A stretch of DNA of 62,051 nt. It comes from a virus. Both the position numbers and the translations under genes were made by a program. The notes under the pieces are model-generated. The model was given only the letters and a program-made list of their open reading frames with translations. It did not search any database and was not told the DNA's origin. The stretch lies in IMG/VR virus record IMGVR_UViG_3300020220_000046, positions 1 to 62,051 of that record, one strand, 5' to 3'. Below are positions 24,101-32,890 of this stretch, one piece after another (the stretch's first letter is position 1; every line of letters begins with the position of its first letter).

Positions 24101-24604
24101 TTACTTTTGTAACACCCATTTTCCATTTTCAAAATCATAGGTATCAACATCGGTTTTTTTGAAGGACATCCAATTCTCAACTTCATCATTGTTGTTTGCC
24201 TTAAACGTTGACCAAATGATTTTACTCTTGTTCTTGATTGTTGTTGGTTTGATTACTATTGCTTGCGTAAAATCTTTGTTTGTTCTAATGAATATATGTT
24301 TCTTTTTGTTTGGTACATACGATTCGTTTACATTATCATACCAATACTTTGTTTTTCTAATAGGAATATTAATAGTTTCAAATCCAAGATTACTGATTAA
24401 AGAATATTTTTTATTTGTCCAAAAATCTCCCTCCCATCCACCGGCTTCCATTTCAGCTCCAAAGTCCGAATTATCACAACTAATTAAATCGATTGCAAAC
24501 TTGTTTGGATGTGAGATGAAAGCATATCCCATGTTTTCTTTTATAAATTTAATTCCAAATTCTCTAACAGGTGTGTCATCATAATTTCTTTTAATAAATG
24601 CCAT
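24101..24604 (-). CDS. Possible PD-(D/E)XK-like nuclease or unknown
   Basis: 167 residues. KFAIDLISCDNSDFGAEMEA followed by GGWEGDFW has an Asp, then a Glu-x-Glu and Trp, resembling a PD-(D/E)XK active-site layout (compare D...ExE). A lysine-rich second half follows (IFIRTNKDFTQAIVIKP) and the end NGKWVLQK is short. It lies between the gp46-like gene and a membrane gene, in the DNA metabolism block, which fits a nuclease, but the motif is partial and the call weak. Confidence 0.42.
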   Translation of the reverse strand: MAFIKRNYDDTPVREFGIKFIKENMGYAFISHPNKFAIDLISCDNSDFGAEMEAGGWEGDFWTNKKYSLISNLGFETINIPIRKTKYWYDNVNESYVPNKKKHIFIRTNKDFTQAIVIKPTTIKNKSKIIWSTFKANNNDEVENWMSFKKTDVDTYDFENGKWVLQK

Positions 24605-24638
24605 TAATAATTAATTGAAAAAATCCACCATAGGTGGT

Positions 24639-24950
24639 TTATTTGAGTCTGCCTTCCTCGAAGAACTCAATTATGGAGTTAATTGCCCAAACTATACCGG
24701 CAGTAAACATACCATCAAAGAATATAGAGAAAATCCAGTGAATGTCAAGTATTGCAGTTGCTAAACCTCCAAACATAATTGACATAAAAAATCCAACCCA
24801 TGTGGATGTGCAAAGCGTACAACTAACTAAGTCTCCCAAAAATTTTGATTTTGACTTAATCCATACTCTTTGCTTTTCAAAAATAGTGCCCCATACAATA
24901 ATTGAGGACATTCCATATGCAATGAACGCCCATAACATTAGTTTTTCCAT
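24639..24950 (-). CDS. DUF1360-like membrane protein
   Basis: 103 residues from ATG at 24950 (a longer frame would need TTG). The first hydrophobic helix is MLWAFIAYGMSSIIVWGTIF. The cysteine motif LVSCTLCTSTWVGFF matches the LxxC-x-x-C-x-x-W-x-G pattern of DUF1360 proteins. Two further hydrophobic segments follow (MFGGLATAILDIHWIFSIFF; GMFTAGIVWAINSII). An inner-membrane protein; similar genes occur in phages and spore formers. Function unknown. Confidence 0.6.
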   Translation of the reverse strand: MEKLMLWAFIAYGMSSIIVWGTIFEKQRVWIKSKSKFLGDLVSCTLCTSTWVGFFMSIMFGGLATAILDIHWIFSIFFDGMFTAGIVWAINSIIEFFEEGRLK

Positions 24951-24997
24951 AGAAATATATTTTATAAAATATAAATAAACTAAATGAAAAAAACAAA

Positions 24998-25603
24998 TCA
25001 ATCGTCATATAATGATGACATGTTACTATTTTTCATCATCTTTCCTTTTCGACCAACCCCACCAATTGACTTTGTAATTGTGTCAATTTTTTCTTTTAGT
25101 TTTATGTTTTCTTCTCTAAGTGAGTTAATCTCATCTGTGTTGATAACCTCTTTAATTACCTCTACAGGAACTTGTACTTCTTTGATTATTTCTATCGGCA
25201 CTTCGACCTTAACTTCTTTTATAACCTCTTTGGTTATAATTTGAGTTTTGCCTTTAATTTCAATAGGAACCTCTTTAATCACTTCTACCGGTACCTCTAT
25301 TCTAATTTCTTTAATGGTCTCAACCGGAACTTCTTTTATAACTTCTTTAATAACTTCAACAGGTACTTCTACTTTTTTTTCTATAATCTTTTCAACTTCT
25401 TTTATTATTTCCTTCTCAACAATGATTTCCTTTTCAATTATTTTAGTATCGGATTTTAATCCGCTTGGCGTTTCACCATACTTTAATAACGAAAACCCCC
25501 TTTCAAATAGTTGTTTGGCTAATTTATCTGGGTCGGAAATATTATTTAACTCACAGTACTGGGTGAATTCTTTATCTAATGTTAAGGAGGTTTTCTTCTT
25601 CAT
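24998..25603 (-). CDS. Helix-type N-terminal domain followed by Val-Glu-Val-Pro repeat protein
   Basis: 201 residues. The start, TSLTLDKEFTQYCELNNISD, is a short beta-helix-helix segment recalling ribbon-helix-helix DNA-binding domains. From about residue 55 the chain is a degenerate repeat alternating charged and aliphatic residues: (I/V)-E-K-E-(I/V)-I-K-E-V and VEVPVEVIKEV, with about eight copies up to residue 158. A coiled coil (LREENIKLKEKIDTITKS) and a basic, Ser/Met-rich end follow. The repeats could form an extended beta or helical rod. Its start overlaps the gp47-like gene by 32 bases. Function unknown. Confidence 0.55.
   Translation of the reverse strand: MKKKTSLTLDKEFTQYCELNNISDPDKLAKQLFERGFSLLKYGETPSGLKSDTKIIEKEIIVEKEIIKEVEKIIEKKVEVPVEVIKEVIKEVPVETIKEIRIEVPVEVIKEVPIEIKGKTQIITKEVIKEVKVEVPIEIIKEVQVPVEVIKEVINTDEINSLREENIKLKEKIDTITKSIGGVGRKGKMMKNSNMSSLYDD
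25150..25440 (-). repeat. VEVPVEVIKEV-type amino-acid repeat tract
   Basis: The coding sequence alternates GAA/GTA/ATT codons with recurring VP(V/I)E(V/I/T)IKE blocks. The repeat is degenerate at the DNA level, not an exact tandem repeat. Confidence 0.6.
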
Positions 25604-26375
25604 TTTCTATGTCTGCGATATCAGATATCGAGAAGTGTAAGAATGGTTGTTGGTTCTTTATGTCATATGTGGAATAATCACCACTACTAACATCATAAAT
25701 ACCATACCCATGATAGTTTACCGTTTCTCCAAAGTTTTGTTGTATAAAAGAACCAATCATAATTGCCTTTCCACCACCGGGTAAATCAAACATTTGTCGT
25801 TTGTGAATATCACCACATAGTAATAAATCTAAATCGACAAAATTTAATGGTGAAAACGCTGAATCAAATTCAAAACCTAAGTCGGTTGATAAACCTTGTA
25901 TAGGTCCGTGAAATAAACCTACATAGAACCCACCTTCTTTTGTGTATTCTGGTTTTTGATTGTGCTGATAGAGTGAGTAAACAACCCATTTAATATTATC
26001 ATCCTCATACACCCCACTATCCTTATAGTATTTTATTTCATCATGACTTAACAATTCTACAATTGGTGTTATACTATCTAATCGTTGTACGTTATTCTCT
26101 AAGAAGTCATGATTGCCGGGTATTATTATAACCCTACCAACATTATCTGCAAGTTCCTTAATGAACCAAGAGGTTAACACCATTTGTTCATTAGAAATAT
26201 TAATCTTTTGGTGTGCAATATCTCCAGCAATTACAACTCTAACTTCTTTATAATCATAATCAGATAATTTCTTTCTAACATCTTCTAAAAATAATTCAAA
26301 TTGTTTTTTGTACATCTCATGATACTGATATGTACGAATATGTAAATCGGCAATATGTATAATTTTCTTTATCAT
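25572..26375 (-). CDS. 47: Mre11/SbcD-like nuclease subunit (gp47-like)
   Basis: 267 residues from ATG at 26375 (MIKKIIHIADLHIRTYQY), which overlaps the upstream stop as ATGA. Metallophosphoesterase motifs are in order: ADLHIR, VIAGDIAHQ, IIPGNHDF, LFHGPIQG and CGDIHKRQ, supplying the two-metal site. Shorter than T4 gp47 (339 residues). It pairs with the gp46-like ATPase nearby. Overlaps by ATGA with the RecB-type exonuclease gene. Role: DNA end resection in recombination and replication. Confidence 0.88.
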   Translation of the reverse strand: MIKKIIHIADLHIRTYQYHEMYKKQFELFLEDVRKKLSDYDYKEVRVVIAGDIAHQKINISNEQMVLTSWFIKELADNVGRVIIIPGNHDFLENNVQRLDSITPIVELLSHDEIKYYKDSGVYEDDNIKWVVYSLYQHNQKPEYTKEGGFYVGLFHGPIQGLSTDLGFEFDSAFSPLNFVDLDLLLCGDIHKRQMFDLPGGGKAIMIGSFIQQNFGETVNYHGYGIYDVSSGDYSTYDIKNQQPFLHFSISDIADIENEEENLLNIR

Positions 26376-27229
26376 TTTTTCATACATTTTTTTACATCCA
26401 TTTTAAGGATTGTTTGTATGATTTCATATGGTACTTTGTATTCTTCAAACATACCATCTTCTTTCAATAAAACGACAACACATCCTAATAACTTCAAATC
26501 TGAAAATTTAGTCTCATCTAACATTTTTAATAGTAACTTTCCGTACAATGGCAATTGAATGTGGTAATGATTTAGTGATGTGTTATGATAGTTGTTGAAC
26601 GGTGATAACATCATATCTGTATATGGTTGTACTTTGAAATTTTTTGGTTGGTTTGTTTTCCAGTCTGTAATTACAATACCAAAACCATCTTGCTTTTTGT
26701 TTTCCATCAACCACATTTTATCGGGTTGACCTGTGTATCCTAACTCAGGGTCACCTATCACCATTTCGGTGTCTAATAATACTGCATTTCTCTCCGCCAT
26801 TAAATCAAGAAACTTACTTCCCGCTTCAACCATCTTATCACTCTTAACAATCTGACTGTGGTCGCATTGAAATGCTGGTTTCCTCACATTTTTATACGAA
26901 CCATAACGACTAATGGCCTCACATTCCAATAGATAGTGAACACGACTACCCATATTTGTTGAGTGTTTGCCCGATTGTTTCCATTGTTCAAGTAACGCTT
27001 GTTGTTTTTTTACGTCACCACCTGAAAGTTGTAATGATTTACCTTCAGCATCAAATGGGATATAAAAATTCTTTACGACTTTAGACACCGAAGGGAAGTT
27101 TTTCTTCAGTTTCCCATTAGTATCTCTCATGAAGTAAACGTGGTCTTCTTCAATGAATGTTAATTCTAATTGTTCTCTTCTTTTATCGAGAGCATCTCTT
27201 ATTTCTTGTGTTATTCCTACTAAATCCAT
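26372..27229 (-). CDS. PD-(D/E)XK exonuclease (RecB/Cas4-like)
   Basis: 285 residues. GYTGQPDKMWLM (Asp), then IVITDWKTNQPKN (D-x-K motif) and HIQLPLYGKLLLK (motif with Gln/Tyr) reproduce the RecB nuclease core. The N-terminal GSRVHYLLECEAIS supplies the preceding histidine-containing helix. It processes DNA ends in recombination. No four-Cys iron-sulfur cluster like Cas4 is evident. It lies directly between the primase gene (4-base gap) and gp47. Confidence 0.78.
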   Translation of the reverse strand: MDLVGITQEIRDALDKRREQLELTFIEEDHVYFMRDTNGKLKKNFPSVSKVVKNFYIPFDAEGKSLQLSGGDVKKQQALLEQWKQSGKHSTNMGSRVHYLLECEAISRYGSYKNVRKPAFQCDHSQIVKSDKMVEAGSKFLDLMAERNAVLLDTEMVIGDPELGYTGQPDKMWLMENKKQDGFGIVITDWKTNQPKNFKVQPYTDMMLSPFNNYHNTSLNHYHIQLPLYGKLLLKMLDETKFSDLKLLGCVVVLLKEDGMFEEYKVPYEIIQTILKMDVKKCMKK

Positions 27230-27233
27230 TATA

Positions 27234-28172
27234 CTAATCTAATTTAAATTCAGGATACTCTATAAGGTTACCCTGAAGGTCGGCGATATCTTTATCTTTT
27301 GGTAATTTAACAATATAAACCTTACCCATTAGGTTTCCACAATTGATTTTGTGATATAATCTCTCCGCATCGCCCCAAGCGTCTCCATCCAAAATAATTG
27401 TTAAACTATCTGCGTTTTCATAAACTTTTTTGAATAGTAAATCACCAATATACTTACCCAACATTGGTATAGAATTGGGTAAAAATATGGAATCAAATAC
27501 ACCCTCAACCAAGCATACTCTTTTTTTCCAATCAATCAAGTGTTCATTCCATATAATATTCTCTTTTTGTACGTCAGGGTTTTTATATTTCATCTTAGTT
27601 CTCGACAAATATGAACGTGCAATGAAATAATTGACATACTTGCTCTCATCATATGAAGGTATAATTATTCTATTTGCGTATGGACCATCATAACAGAATC
27701 CGATATTATATTTTTGAATCATCTCTTCATTGATGTTTCTACTTTTAAGATACCCAAACGCTTGTTTGTGGTGATGAGTAAGTTTTAGACCGGGTGACAC
27801 ATCTAATATTGGTATAAACTCTTTTGGTAATCGTATAATTTTCTTTACATTTTGTGCATATTCAATATCTTCCGGCTTTAAAAGTTCATATCTTTTAATG
27901 TGTTTTTGTGTCCCATATTTTTTTATTAGTTTGTGTAAGGACCCGTGTGTTTCGTGTGTTTCCGCACATGACCAACATTTAAAAACACCTCTTTTATAGT
28001 TTATTTCAAGGTTACCTTTACCATCACCACGCTCAAGTCCTTTAATGTCATATGAACATACAGGACAATCAAAAGATATCTGACCTTTGTAATCATTGTG
28101 CATACGATAATCACCAAGGATATCCTCGATGATTTCAATTATTGGTTTGTATTCCGCAGACACAGATGACAT
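27234..28172 (-). CDS. DnaG-like DNA primase (zinc finger plus Toprim)
   Basis: 312 residues from ATG at 28172. The N-terminal zinc finger has Cys36, Cys39 (CPVC) and Cys66, Cys69 (CWSC). The Toprim core follows: VCLVEGVFDSIFLPN (motif with E), LTIILDGDAWGDAERLYHK (DxD-like) and the end KDKDIADLQGN. It synthesises primers with the gp41-like helicase of this phage. Compact for primases, like T4 gp61. Upstream lies the structured intergenic RNA and terminator; downstream the RecB-type gene. Confidence 0.85.
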   Translation of the reverse strand: MSSVSAEYKPIIEIIEDILGDYRMHNDYKGQISFDCPVCSYDIKGLERGDGKGNLEINYKRGVFKCWSCAETHETHGSLHKLIKKYGTQKHIKRYELLKPEDIEYAQNVKKIIRLPKEFIPILDVSPGLKLTHHHKQAFGYLKSRNINEEMIQKYNIGFCYDGPYANRIIIPSYDESKYVNYFIARSYLSRTKMKYKNPDVQKENIIWNEHLIDWKKRVCLVEGVFDSIFLPNSIPMLGKYIGDLLFKKVYENADSLTIILDGDAWGDAERLYHKINCGNLMGKVYIVKLPKDKDIADLQGNLIEYPEFKLD

Positions 28173-28213
28173 ATGGAATAATATAAGAAAAAAAAGTGAA
28201 AAAACAAACGAGC

Positions 28214-28247
28214 AAAAAAAGGACGGGGGTTACACCGTGCCCCCGCC
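28214..28247 (-). terminator. Strong intrinsic terminator at the end of the candidate RNA
   Basis: On the minus strand a GC-rich stem (GGCGGGGG...CCCCCGTCC, about 8 pairs including one wobble, loop of ten bases) is followed by seven T's (28214-28220 on the complement). It ends transcription entering from the resolvase gene or from the RNA candidate, just before the primase start at 28172. Confidence 0.85.
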
Positions 28248-28345
28248 TATACGGCTCCACCATTGTTACCAGTATATCCTGGCAACAAATATTTCAGGTT
28301 TTTGGGTTGGTTGACCAACCACGTATATTTCTATACGTCCCGTAC
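28214..28345 (-). ncRNA. Candidate structured RNA of four consecutive hairpins
   Basis: Between the resolvase stop and the primase start, minus-strand sequence folds into: an ACGTATA/TATACGT stem with a GAAA loop (28321-28338); a directly adjacent GGTTGG/CCAACC stem (28305-28320); a TTGTTGCCAG/CTGGTAACAA stem with one G-T pair (28263-28288); and the terminator stem. GC content is well above the surrounding sequence. A sigma70-like promoter precedes it. Its arrangement is like a small independent RNA or a leader of the primase message. It has no open frame of note. Folding was done by eye. Confidence 0.55.
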
Positions 28346-28352
28346 TTAAATA

Positions 28353-28380
28353 AATATAATTAAAATTTTTTTAAAATCAA
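28353..28380 (-). promoter_or_regulatory. Sigma70-like promoter in front of the structured RNA
   Basis: On the minus strand TTGATT (28375-28380), a 16-base spacer and TATATT (28353-28358) lie about seven bases before the G that would begin the RNA. The -10 region overlaps a TATTTAT element (28351-28357), the same element found upstream of many genes here. The -35 overlaps the last codons of the resolvase gene. Confidence 0.45.
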
Positions 28381-28985
28381 TAATGTTTTGTGGTTTTTTG
28401 CATATTAACATATCCTATGACCGCGGTTGCTGCGTCACTCATATCATAATTTTCTTTTTTTAAGTTACCTGTTTTACCATATAACCATTTTATTTCAGGA
28501 CAAACTTCGTTTACGTGTTCCCATATGATATGTTTTTTGTCTATATCTTTTGGTAGTCCACCAAATAGTACATTTTTTCCTTTATCGTTTTGTCCAACTA
28601 AACTTGGAAACGCAAATTTTCTTGCATTGTATGTGGAAATAAATATTGGTATAACACCCAATACATCATAACACGCCCTTAATATCAAAGTGTTGTATCT
28701 TAAAAGTGTACCAATCGTATAGATATTGTTTGATTGTAATAATGGTTCCTCAATTACCACTTCAGTAATTCCAACATCTTTATAATTTTCTATATGCTTT
28801 TTAAACGCATCTGATTTTTTTACCAACTCTTCAATCTTCTCTTCGGGTTGTGGTTTTATTTTGGGTGAAAAGTGGGTCAATTCCAATAGTTTAGAAGAAT
28901 TGATATCAAACAAAGCCCATCCTATTGTTTTTGTAGAAATATCTAACCCCAAAATTTTTGGGGCATTTTTTAATTTTAAACTCAT
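28377..28985 (-). CDS. RuvC-like Holliday junction resolvase
   Basis: 202 residues with an RNase H fold: KILGLDISTKTIGWALFD (Asp15), a middle EVVIEEP with the acidic residue, and YDMSDAATAVIGY supplying the final Asp. The NARKFAFPSL helix and TLLRYNTLIL resemble phage and organelle RuvC relatives. It would cleave Holliday junctions and branched DNA before packaging, the role of T4 gp49 by a different enzyme family. A separate message likely ends at the terminator beyond its stop. Confidence 0.78.
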   Translation of the reverse strand: MSLKLKNAPKILGLDISTKTIGWALFDINSSKLLELTHFSPKIKPQPEEKIEELVKKSDAFKKHIENYKDVGITEVVIEEPLLQSNNIYTIGTLLRYNTLILRACYDVLGVIPIFISTYNARKFAFPSLVGQNDKGKNVLFGGLPKDIDKKHIIWEHVNEVCPEIKWLYGKTGNLKKENYDMSDAATAVIGYVNMQKTTKHY

Positions 28986-29024
28986 ATAAAAATATATAGA
29001 GAATATTTTGGAAATAGTAAAGTA

Positions 29025-31172
29025 TTAGAAGTCTAGATTTACAGAAAATACTTGAGTACCAACTCTTTTAACGGGATTAACTGCTTTTGCAACCACTAAT
29101 GGTTCTTTATTACTATTGAGTAAAACAATTTCAGTTATTCTTTTATCCATACCCGTCACATAGGTTGGATTTTGTGTAACATTAAATTGTGATGTTGGTA
29201 AATTAACTAAGAAACTCATTCTTTCCACATCGATTGCTCTTACTACTCTTACACTACCAGGGAATGGTTGTTCATCTCCAAATTGTGGAAGTGTCGATGG
29301 TTGGTCGGGTACATTATCCAAAAATGTCTCAATATCATATGGGGTTGCGCCTGTGTACATTGGGTTAGTAATGATAATTGAGTTACTTGTTAATCCTGTT
29401 TGGTTAATTAATTGACCAACAGTATGTCCTGTAATAAAAGATGTATAATTGATTCTTTTCCAAGCATCGTGTGTTGGTAAGTCATTTAATGATGTTATTT
29501 GAACAAGAACTTGGAATTCATTTGCAATGTGACCAGTTGTTGCACCATTACATAAAGTTGTTGACTTTAAGAATGGAAAACTTCCATTATCAAAATTGAT
29601 GTACAATTGTGATGGTCTAACCAAACATGGGTCATCGGATTGAACATCTACTCTTGAAAAATAATTACATGGTAGACCATTTAGCGCGGTGTCTCCCGTG
29701 TAGTTAAACATATATGTTACCCAAACGGTTTGACCCGATGTTGAACCCGTGAAGAACGATTGAGTGGCACTTGCATCACTTGGTACCAATGCAACTTTTG
29801 GTGCCGGTAATGTATATTTTCTATTCGATTTATAATCAAGTACCGCAACCAATTCTTGGTCATCAAATACAATAGTTTTGTTATTTACAAATACTTTACC
29901 AACTCCATAACCTTGTTCGTCTAAAAGATATCTGAACTTCAATAATTGATTTGAATTTTTTAAAGACTTCATAAAATAATCGGTAGTATCCATTGAGAAC
30001 ATTGCTCCGATTGTGGTTCCTGTGTTTCTGTGATATTGAATAAATGGTATGTAAACTTGGAAATATTCTAAATCAGTAATTTCATTGCCTAAGTCGTCTT
30101 CCAATAATGCATCCGCGGGAACGTTATTTGTACTGCTGTAATCGTCATATTTGAAAAATCTCTCTGTGTCATTTTTTAAATCACCCAACTCAGAATAATG
30201 AATAATTGCCACACATCTTTGTTCTTCAGGTTTTACAATTATCTTTTCATCATAAGCATTATAGAAAGATGTTACACCAGTGATTGTTCCACCCGTTGCA
30301 TTCACCCAAGTTTGCCCACTTGAAGTTGTGTATCCTAAAAATTGTTTTGTTGAAACGTATTTGTTTGATGTGAATCCGGTTAAACTTTCATCCGTTGTTG
30401 GGACATCAAATCCAATTGGTTTTTTACCCCAAACAACGTTTAATGTCCATGAATTAAGTTGTTGGGATGGGTCAATCTCTTGTGGTCTACAATTAGAGTT
30501 AATTGGTTCTACTGGATATTCGTTTTCACAAGAATTACAAATTACTTGTGCGTTACCACTACAAGATGAAAGATTAGGTAAATTTCTGTCAAGTGTAATT
30601 GTGTTTCCACTTACACTCATTACCTGATATATCAAACTATTTGATTGTCCTGAAATAACAGGATGAAGTGGGTCTGTTCCTGTAAACGTTGTAAATGCAA
30701 TTGTAATAAAATCACAATCATTAAAACTTGAACCCGTAGGTACAACAATTGTGTTTGTTCCTGTAATTGCTGAGAGTGGAACTAATTGTGTTGTACATTC
30801 TATTGTTGTTCCTGTACATCCTACAGCATCATAATCTTTATATTCCGTAACAAATCCTGCAGGACCCATTACATTTCTTATTGTCTCTGTTGTAGAAAAT
30901 TCAATCGGTACACCATATGTTGTTGTACCTGTGGCAGAATCTAACTTATACGGGTATTTTACCCCCCCTTCTTTATCAAAAGGTGAGAATACCGATTGAT
31001 GGGGTACACCCGCCAATCCAGTAAGTCCTGTAAATGGGTTTGTGTAATCAAACTCGGAATCTCCGATTTGGAAATAAGATATGACAAAATTACCCTTAGC
31101 AATAGAATTTCTTCCCTTTTGGGTTATTCTTGCTGATAAAAATTCCGAATTATTATTACTTAAAAAACTCAT
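29025..31172 (-). CDS. Large tail or baseplate structural protein
   Basis: 715 residues, Thr/Gly/Asn-rich and mostly beta. It starts MSFLSNNNSEFLSARITQK followed by NFVISYFQIGDSEFDYTNPF. Many TGTT and FTGTTxG segments occur, and paired cysteines (SCSGNAQVICNSCENEYPV). The end, KRITEIVLLNSNKEPLVVAK, is beta. It is adjacent to the Thr-Pro-rich genes and in the block holding gp6-like and gp25-like proteins. Marine Bacteroidota phage tail genes start similarly as I recall, but no specific name can be supported. A TATTTAT element is nine bases upstream. Confidence 0.6.
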   Translation of the reverse strand: MSFLSNNNSEFLSARITQKGRNSIAKGNFVISYFQIGDSEFDYTNPFTGLTGLAGVPHQSVFSPFDKEGGVKYPYKLDSATGTTTYGVPIEFSTTETIRNVMGPAGFVTEYKDYDAVGCTGTTIECTTQLVPLSAITGTNTIVVPTGSSFNDCDFITIAFTTFTGTDPLHPVISGQSNSLIYQVMSVSGNTITLDRNLPNLSSCSGNAQVICNSCENEYPVEPINSNCRPQEIDPSQQLNSWTLNVVWGKKPIGFDVPTTDESLTGFTSNKYVSTKQFLGYTTSSGQTWVNATGGTITGVTSFYNAYDEKIIVKPEEQRCVAIIHYSELGDLKNDTERFFKYDDYSSTNNVPADALLEDDLGNEITDLEYFQVYIPFIQYHRNTGTTIGAMFSMDTTDYFMKSLKNSNQLLKFRYLLDEQGYGVGKVFVNNKTIVFDDQELVAVLDYKSNRKYTLPAPKVALVPSDASATQSFFTGSTSGQTVWVTYMFNYTGDTALNGLPCNYFSRVDVQSDDPCLVRPSQLYINFDNGSFPFLKSTTLCNGATTGHIANEFQVLVQITSLNDLPTHDAWKRINYTSFITGHTVGQLINQTGLTSNSIIITNPMYTGATPYDIETFLDNVPDQPSTLPQFGDEQPFPGSVRVVRAIDVERMSFLVNLPTSQFNVTQNPTYVTGMDKRITEIVLLNSNKEPLVVAKAVNPVKRVGTQVFSVNLDF

Positions 31173-31201
31173 ACTTTATTATAAATATTTTATTCCACAT
31201 T

Positions 31202-31984
31202 TTATAGAGATAGGCAATCTCCGTCAATTGTACAATTTGTAAGCTCATTTGTCCAACTAAGTGGTGATGGGCAATCAATTAAAATATTATTTTGTACACA
31301 TACAGGTGCTGGGTACAAACCTCCTGGATTTACACAAATAAATGCAGTAAATGTCCCGTTACCATTATCATAAGTAAAAAGATTACTTATCAAATTGGTG
31401 ATTGTTCCTCCAGAACATGGTGAATATCTAACATATAGGTCAAAAGGTAATTGAGCTGTAGTATATGTCATGCTAAAACAAATGCATGGTGTTGTTGGTG
31501 TATTAGTTAAGGTTATTGTAGGTGTATTTGTGGCTGTTAATGTTGGACTATTTGTTGGTGTTAAAGTTTGTGTATTTGTGGCTGTTAATGTTGGGGTATT
31601 TGTTGAGGTGGCGGTTGGTGTTTGAGTATTTGTTGCAGTGACAGTTGGGGTTGGAGTATTTGTTGCACCAACACCATAATCACAACATTCATCAAGGTTT
31701 ACTTTAAATACCTGTTCACAACAACCAATACAAATCATTTTAACATATACTTCAAGTAATGTTGGAGTCAATCCTGATAGGTTTATGCTACCTCCTGTTA
31801 TCGATGTAAATGGTGTTGCACCTGTTATTGTATTTTCTGTTAAACCCGTATATACCGCACAATCGGTATAATCTGAACCCGAATTTAAATGTATCAGTAC
31901 CCCTTTTGGTGTTGCGGTATCAGGTACACAAGGTCCGGGTGTATTTGTTGGTGTACTTGTTAAAGTAGGCGTACTAGTGGGCAT
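31202..31984 (-). CDS. Thr-Pro-repeat (mucin-like) virion protein with Cys-rich domains
   Basis: 260 residues. A short [14 protein letters not shown] start is followed by a beta domain with paired cysteines (VKMICIGCCEQVFKVNLDEC), a T-x-T-x repeat tract of about 60 residues, and a second Cys-rich domain (CICFSMTYTTAQLPFDLYV; VCVQNNILIDCPSPLSW). No signal peptide. Its repeats and domain plan match the next three genes, so the four form one family. Likely a decorating or adhesive virion protein; the host target is unknown. A TATTTAT element lies 19 bases upstream. Confidence 0.62.
   Translation of the reverse strand: MPTSTPTLTSTPTNTPGPCVPDTATPKGVLIHLNSGSDYTDCAVYTGLTENTITGATPFTSITGGSINLSGLTPTLLEVYVKMICIGCCEQVFKVNLDECCDYGVGATNTPTPTVTATNTQTPTATSTNTPTLTATNTQTLTPTNSPTLTATNTPTITLTNTPTTPCICFSMTYTTAQLPFDLYVRYSPCSGGTITNLISNLFTYDNGNGTFTAFICVNPGGLYPAPVCVQNNILIDCPSPLSWTNELTNCTIDGDCLSL
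31486..31668 (-). repeat. T-x-T-x repeat tract (Thr at alternate positions)
   Basis: Consecutive dipeptides of Thr with Ala, Asn, Pro, Leu, Gln or Ser (unit such as TATNTPTL). At DNA level blocks like TTAATGTTGG and GTATTTGT recur on the plus strand. Confidence 0.8.
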
Positions 31985-32071
31985 TTGCTATTAATATATT
32001 AGATAAATAGTTATTTGTAAATTTTATTAAAAAATTAATAATATCAAGGTCCAGATGTGGCTTACTAGAAA

Positions 32072-32869
32072 CTAACAACTTCCTAAAACTATAATATTTC
32101 CTGAACCGCCCGTTTGTACAACGGTTCCTGTTTCAGCACATATTGTAATGCCACCTGCACCAACGGTCTGCGTGAAGAATGAACCACCGCAATCAAACCA
32201 TTCAATACTTATAGATGGAGTTCCTACCACATAATAGTAATTACAAGCAATAGACGTAGTTGGTGTTGGTGTATTTGTAGGTGTTTGTGTTGGCGTCTCA
32301 ATTTGGGTTGGATTTTCAGTATTTGTAGGTGTTAGTGTTGGAGTACTTGTTAGTGTTGGTTCTTCAGATGTTAGTGTTGGAGTACTTGTTAGTGTTGGTG
32401 TATTTGTAGCTGTAAGTGTTGGCGTCTCAGTTTGGGTTGGAGTCGGAGTTTCAGTATTTGTTGGTGTCGGTGTATTTGTTGTCGTAGTCGTTGGAGTTTC
32501 GGATGGTGTACCTGTAGGTGTATTACTTGGTGTTTGCGTTGATGTAGGTGTTGGTGTAGTGGAAACAGATATACAATCATCACATCTTAAATCAACCAAG
32601 ACAACTTGGTATCCTCCCTGTAATTTTGGTGTACTTGTTGGTACAGAATTAATATGATTATCACAATGTTCGATAAACAGATAAACGTGTGTATATGTAC
32701 TATCAACACTTAAACTAACTGTATATCCAGAAATATAGGATGCCGATACTGTACTAACAAATGTTGCAGTATTAATATCATGTGTTGTTCCCGAAAAAAC
32801 ATCAAAGTTTGTACAAGGTGTTTTACTTGTAAATTTTGATATTTGAACTTGATATTGTAAGTTTGGCAT
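32072..32869 (-). CDS. Thr-Pro-repeat (mucin-like) virion protein
   Basis: 265 residues. An N-terminal beta domain ([37 protein letters not shown]) with paired Cys (DLRCDDC) leads into a T-x-T-x tract of about 105 residues, including an odd [14 protein letters not shown] insertion. A C-terminal domain ([35 protein letters not shown]) with Cys ends it. Same architecture as its neighbours. It could be a tail-tip adhesin. The SEE insertion is shared with the 2375-residue gene, pointing to exchange between repeats. Confidence 0.62.
   Translation of the reverse strand: MPNLQYQVQISKFTSKTPCTNFDVFSGTTHDINTATFVSTVSASYISGYTVSLSVDSTYTHVYLFIEHCDNHINSVPTSTPKLQGGYQVVLVDLRCDDCISVSTTPTPTSTQTPSNTPTGTPSETPTTTTTNTPTPTNTETPTPTQTETPTLTATNTPTLTSTPTLTSEEPTLTSTPTLTPTNTENPTQIETPTQTPTNTPTPTTSIACNYYYVVGTPSISIEWFDCGGSFFTQTVGAGGITICAETGTVVQTGGSGNIIVLGSC
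32250..32566 (-). repeat. T-x-T-x repeat tract with SEE insertion
   Basis: Thr alternates with Pro, Asn, Leu, Ser, Ala, Gln and Glu; a TSEEPTL block interrupts it around 32355. The same DNA block recurs at about 34145 in another gene. Confidence 0.8.
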
Positions 32870-32890
32870 ACGTTTTTTTATTTTTATTTA

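Noticed and set aside
24951-25001. Longer N-terminus (TTG start) for the DUF1360-like protein.
   Set aside because: It needs a TTG start and adds a poor hydrophobic run; the ATG at 24950 gives a normal protein.
28214-28345. The structured intergenic region as a tRNA or hammerhead ribozyme.
   Set aside because: No cloverleaf with anticodon and T-arm motif, and no CUGAUGA core; hairpin series and terminator fit a small RNA better.
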